From SIG588 sp045533175 (GTDB lineage Bacteria; Bacillota; Clostridia; Oscillospirales; Acutalibacteraceae): DNA of 8,468 bases. A program made the translations under genes and the position numbers. This document shows, in pieces, positions 6,359 to 8,468 of the stretch. The DNA lies in NCBI GenBank assembly GCA_045533175.1, contig JAZSHJ010000078.1:1-8468 (forward strand). The letters run 5' to 3'. Numbering within the stretch: the first letter of the stretch is position 1; each line of letters begins with the position of its first letter. Below the pieces are notes generated by a model that saw nothing but the letters and a program-made list of their open reading frames with translations, had not been told where the DNA came from and ran no database searches.

Positions 6359-7633
6359 TTATCTCGCCCCGTCGGGTACGTCCACCTGTTCGATATCCGC
6401 GCCGAGTGAGCGCAATTTATCCACGGGTGTTTCGTAACCACGTTCGATATGGTGGATATCTTCCACGTAGGTTTCGCCTTCGGCACACAGCCCCGCGATC
6501 ACCATGGCGGCACCTGCGCGCAGGTCCACCGCTTTCACGGTATCTGCCTTCAAGCGGTCAATGCCCTGGAACACGGCAATCTTGCCGTCCACTTCTACCT
6601 GTGCGCCCATGCGCCGCAGTTCGTCCAAGTAGCGGAACCGTTTGTCATACACGTCCTCGTTCAGAATACTGCGTCCTTCCGCAATCGAAAGCAACACGCC
6701 GATCTGCGGTTGCATATCGGTGGGGAAACCGGGGTGCGGCATGGTTTTCACGTTGCAATGACGAAGCGGTTCGGTGCGACAGATGCGCAACGCATCGTCG
6801 TATTCTTCGATTTCCGCGCCCATTTCCCGCAATTTGGCAGAAATGGATTCCATGTGTTTCGGGATGATGCCTCGCACCAACACGTCGCCACCCGTGGCCA
6901 CCGCCGCCGCCATATAGGTGCCGGCTTCGATCTGGTCGGGGATGATGGAATAGTTGGTGCCGTGCAAACGGTCCACGCCGCGGATCTTCACCGTATCCGT
7001 ACCGGCGCCGCTGATGTCTGCGCCAAGGAAGTTCAAGAAGTTGGCCAAATCCACGATGTGAGGTTCTTTGGCGGCGTTTTCAATAATGGTGATGCCGCGC
7101 GCCTTGCACGCCGCCATCATTACGTTGGCGGTAGCACCCACCGACACTTTATCCATGTAAATGGAGTTGCCCACCAAACGCTCGGCGGTCAATTCCACCG
7201 TGGCGTTTTCCAACGGGGATTGCACCGCACCCAAGGCGGAGAACCCTTTGAGGTGCTGATCGATCGGACGATCACCGAAATCGCATCCGCCCGGCAACGG
7301 CACGCGTGCACGGCGGAAACGGCCAAGCAACGAGCCGAGAAAATAATACGAACCGCGCATGTGACGCGCCAAGTCGTACGGGACGGTTTCGGTATCGATG
7401 GTGCAGGGGTTGATCTCCACCGTAGAGGGGTTCACACGGCGCACCGTCGCACCGATGGCACTTAAGATCTCCAATGCGGTGGAGACGTCTTTGATGTTCG
7501 GCAGATTTTCAATGCGGCAAATGCCGTCTGCCAATGCGACTGCAGGCAAAATGGCGACGGCGGCGTTTTTGGCACCGCTGATATTTACTTCTCCGACCAA
7601 CGGATTACCGCCGCGGATACGATACTTTTTCAA
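6359..7633 (-). CDS. murA: UDP-N-acetylglucosamine 1-carboxyvinyltransferase MurA
   Basis: MurA transfers the enolpyruvyl group of phosphoenolpyruvate to UDP-GlcNAc, the first committed step of peptidoglycan synthesis, in the cytoplasm. The 424-residue length fits the family. Key residues are K22-N23 in SGAKNAA for substrate binding, and C117 in LPGGCDFGDRPID, the catalytic cysteine that fosfomycin alkylates; it is Cys rather than the resistant Asp. FPTDMQPQ and the six alpha/beta repeat pattern are also visible. The start is chosen as TTG at 7633 (LKKYRIRGG, matching the usual N-terminus), with GGGAG (7644-7648) 10 nt upstream. Reading further upstream adds a 77-residue tail whose DNA contains the promoter. 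It is the first gene of a murA-yycJ-rlmH operon. Confidence 0.97.
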   Translation of the reverse strand: MKKYRIRGGNPLVGEVNISGAKNAAVAILPAVALADGICRIENLPNIKDVSTALEILSAIGATVRRVNPSTVEINPCTIDTETVPYDLARHMRGSYYFLGSLLGRFRRARVPLPGGCDFGDRPIDQHLKGFSALGAVQSPLENATVELTAERLVGNSIYMDKVSVGATANVMMAACKARGITIIENAAKEPHIVDLANFLNFLGADISGAGTDTVKIRGVDRLHGTNYSIIPDQIEAGTYMAAAVATGGDVLVRGIIPKHMESISAKLREMGAEIEEYDDALRICRTEPLRHCNVKTMPHPGFPTDMQPQIGVLLSIAEGRSILNEDVYDKRFRYLDELRRMGAQVEVDGKIAVFQGIDRLKADTVKAVDLRAGAAMVIAGLCAEGETYVEDIHHIERGYETPVDKLRSLGADIEQVDVPDGAR

Positions 7634-7689
7634 ATCTATGTCACTCCCTACAAAGTCTTTACGAGGGGGGATATACTCACACAAGATAT

Positions 7690-7718
7690 AGTATACCACA
7701 GTTTTACCTACTTGTAAA
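7690..7718 (-). promoter_or_regulatory. Sigma-A promoter of the murA operon
   Basis: On the minus strand, TTTACA (7718-7713) and TATACT (7695-7690) are separated by 17 bp, and TGG precedes the -10, giving an extended -10. Transcription should begin near 7683, leaving a leader of about 50 nt before the TTG start. The promoter lies inside the artificially long upstream reading frame of murA, which supports the shorter protein. Confidence 0.85.
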
Positions 7719-7833
7719 TATTTTTCGCCTTTTAAACCCGAAAAAATTCCCAAAAGCGGCGGATATGATGGGGTTGTGAATACGCCTTGCTTATTTTGGG
7801 GATTGTTCAAGACAAGCGGCAAAAAAAGCAGGA

Positions 7834-7899
7834 AACTTGCAAGTTGAAACACAGAAAATTGCAAAAAAATCGCAGATTTTTTGCAATTTCCTCTTGCAA
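7834..7899. promoter_or_regulatory. Four TTGCAA boxes upstream of gdhA, candidate operator array
   Basis: The palindromic word TTGCAA starts at 7837, 7859, 7881 and 7894. The first three are exactly 22 bp apart, so they face the same side of the helix; the fourth is the -35 box itself. The first lies in a 12-bp perfect palindrome, AACTTGCAAGTT (7834-7845). The second and third form the arms of a long inverted repeat (7854-7890). The arrangement is what a repressor or activator acting at the gdhA promoter would use. No regulator is known from the sequence. Confidence 0.5.
7854..7890. repeat. Long AT-rich inverted repeat before the gdhA promoter
   Basis: GAAATTGC-A-run-TC pairs with GA-T-run-GCAATTTC around a GCA loop. 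The A-run is 7 long (7863-7869) and the T-run 6 (7877-7882), leaving one bulged base and about 16 bp of stem. It ends 3 bp before the -35 box. It could be an operator, or a hairpin blocking read-through into gdhA, though it has no U-tract beyond the stem. Confidence 0.65.
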
Positions 7900-7922
7900 T
7901 GGAAAAAGGAGTGTGTTACAAT
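7894..7922 (+). promoter_or_regulatory. Sigma-A promoter of gdhA
   Basis: TTGCAA (7894-7899) and TACAAT (7917-7922) are separated by 17 bp, each matching the sigma-A consensus at five or four positions. Transcription should start about 7929, leaving a leader of about 29 nt that carries the AGGAGG site. Confidence 0.8.
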
Positions 7923-7957
7923 ATTCCCTATCGAAAACCTTATTAGGAGGAAGAGCT

Positions 7958-8468
7958 ATGAGTTTGAAGAATACCTATTTGATCGATCTTATGGAGCGCG
8001 TGGAAAAGCGCAACGCCGGTGAGCCCGAATTTCACCAGGCGGTGCGTGAGGTGCTCGAATCTTTGGAGCCGGTTATCGAGGCGCGCCCCGACTATGTGAA
8101 GGCGGGCGTTATCGAGCGTATGGTGGAGCCGGAGCGTATTATTAAGTTCCGCGTGCCGTGGGTGGACGATAACGGCAACGTGCAGGTCAACCGCGGTTTC
8201 CGCGTGCAGTTCAACAGCGCGATCGGCCCCTACAAGGGCGGCTTGCGTTTCCACCCCTCGGTGAACGAGAGCATCATCAAGTTCCTCGGCTTTGAGCAGA
8301 CCTTCAAGAACTCCTTGACCACCTTGCCCATGGGCGGCGGTAAGGGCGGCAGCGACTTCGATCCGGCAGGCAAGTCGGATATGGAAGTGATGCGTTTCTG
8401 CCAAAGCTTTATGACCGAGCTTTCGAAGTACATCGGTCCCGACACCGACGTCCCCGCGGGCGATATCG
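7958..8468 (+). CDS. gdhA: Glutamate dehydrogenase, hexameric GdhA type (5' part, runs off window)
   Basis: The first 170 codons are present and the frame is open to the window end; full-length relatives have about 445-450 residues. Glutamate dehydrogenase interconverts 2-oxoglutarate plus ammonia and glutamate with NAD(P)H, linking nitrogen assimilation to central metabolism. The substrate-binding domain is clear: FRVQFNSAIGPYKGGLRFHP (81-100, with K93), GFEQTFKNSLTTLPMGGGKG (111-130, with K117 and catalytic K129) and GGSDFDP (130-136). YIGPDTDVPAGDI at the end of the window is also conserved in the family. The cofactor-binding domain lies outside, so NAD versus NADP preference cannot be judged. 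A perfect AGGAGG (7945-7950) lies 7 nt before the ATG. Its promoter and TTGCAA array suggest tight transcriptional control. Confidence 0.97.
   Translation, partial: MSLKNTYLIDLMERVEKRNAGEPEFHQAVREVLESLEPVIEARPDYVKAGVIERMVEPERIIKFRVPWVDDNGNVQVNRGFRVQFNSAIGPYKGGLRFHPSVNESIIKFLGFEQTFKNSLTTLPMGGGKGGSDFDPAGKSDMEVMRFCQSFMTELSKYIGPDTDVPAGDI

Larger units (their letters stand above)
7634..7957. other. Divergent murA/gdhA intergenic region (324 bp)
   Basis: This AT-rich region separates divergently transcribed operons. It holds the murA promoter (7690-7718), a dyad-rich TTGCAA cluster (7834-7899), the gdhA promoter (7894-7922) and both ribosome binding sites. Between about 7720 and 7830 I see no gene, RNA or convincing motif. 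Confidence 0.85.

Noticed and set aside
6449..7465. Long plus-strand reading frame (338 codons) opposite murA
   Set aside because: The composition is His/Arg/Gly-rich and low in normal protein pattern; murA on the other strand is unambiguous.
7634..7864. 77-residue N-terminal extension of MurA
   Set aside because: The extension is not MurA-like, and its DNA contains the murA promoter and leader; the family start matches the TTG at 7633.

Overview
The window looks like chromosomal DNA of a Gram-positive bacterium of the class Clostridia, probably an uncultured relative of the Oscillospiraceae/Ruminococcaceae. The reasons are strong Shine-Dalgarno sites (AGGAGG, AAAGGAGG), clear sigma-A type promoters with 16-17 bp spacers, GTG and TTG start codons, intrinsic terminators with U-tracts, and a gene set typical of that group. 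The taxonomy is an inference; no 16S or other marker is present. I see no mobile element, CRISPR array, tRNA or rRNA.

Layout. Positions 1-274 are non-coding: a terminator-like hairpin, then a run of seven short hairpins about every 22 bp, then a near-consensus promoter. It drives a small three-helix membrane protein of unknown function (275-604), which ends at an intrinsic terminator. Next is a two-gene plus-strand operon: a type I phosphodiesterase/nucleotide pyrophosphatase-like enzyme (718-1497) overlapping by 8 bp an EamA (DMT-superfamily) transporter (1490-2392). The transporter ends inside a hairpin that terminates transcription from both sides.

The minus strand then carries two transcription units. 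The right-hand one is murA -> YycJ/WalJ-type metallo-beta-lactamase-fold protein -> rlmH (7633 down to 5059), with gaps of 3 and 13 nt, its own promoter and a terminator. The left-hand one is an ECF sigma factor (4951-4481) followed 5 nt later by a membrane-anchored beta-propeller protein (4475-2409). The propeller protein has a short N-terminal cytoplasmic segment, one membrane helix and a large predicted extracytoplasmic PF09826-like domain. That is the topology of a transmembrane anti-sigma factor, although no classical anti-sigma domain is visible.

Divergent from murA, across a 324 bp intergenic region, is the 5' part of a hexameric-type glutamate dehydrogenase gene (7958 to the window end). 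Its promoter is preceded by four TTGCAA boxes, three of them exactly 22 bp apart, which look like an operator array.

The best candidates for new biology are the ECF sigma/beta-propeller pair as an envelope-sensing system, the TTGCAA array in front of gdhA, and the hairpin array at 84-217. The remaining genes are ordinary housekeeping genes.
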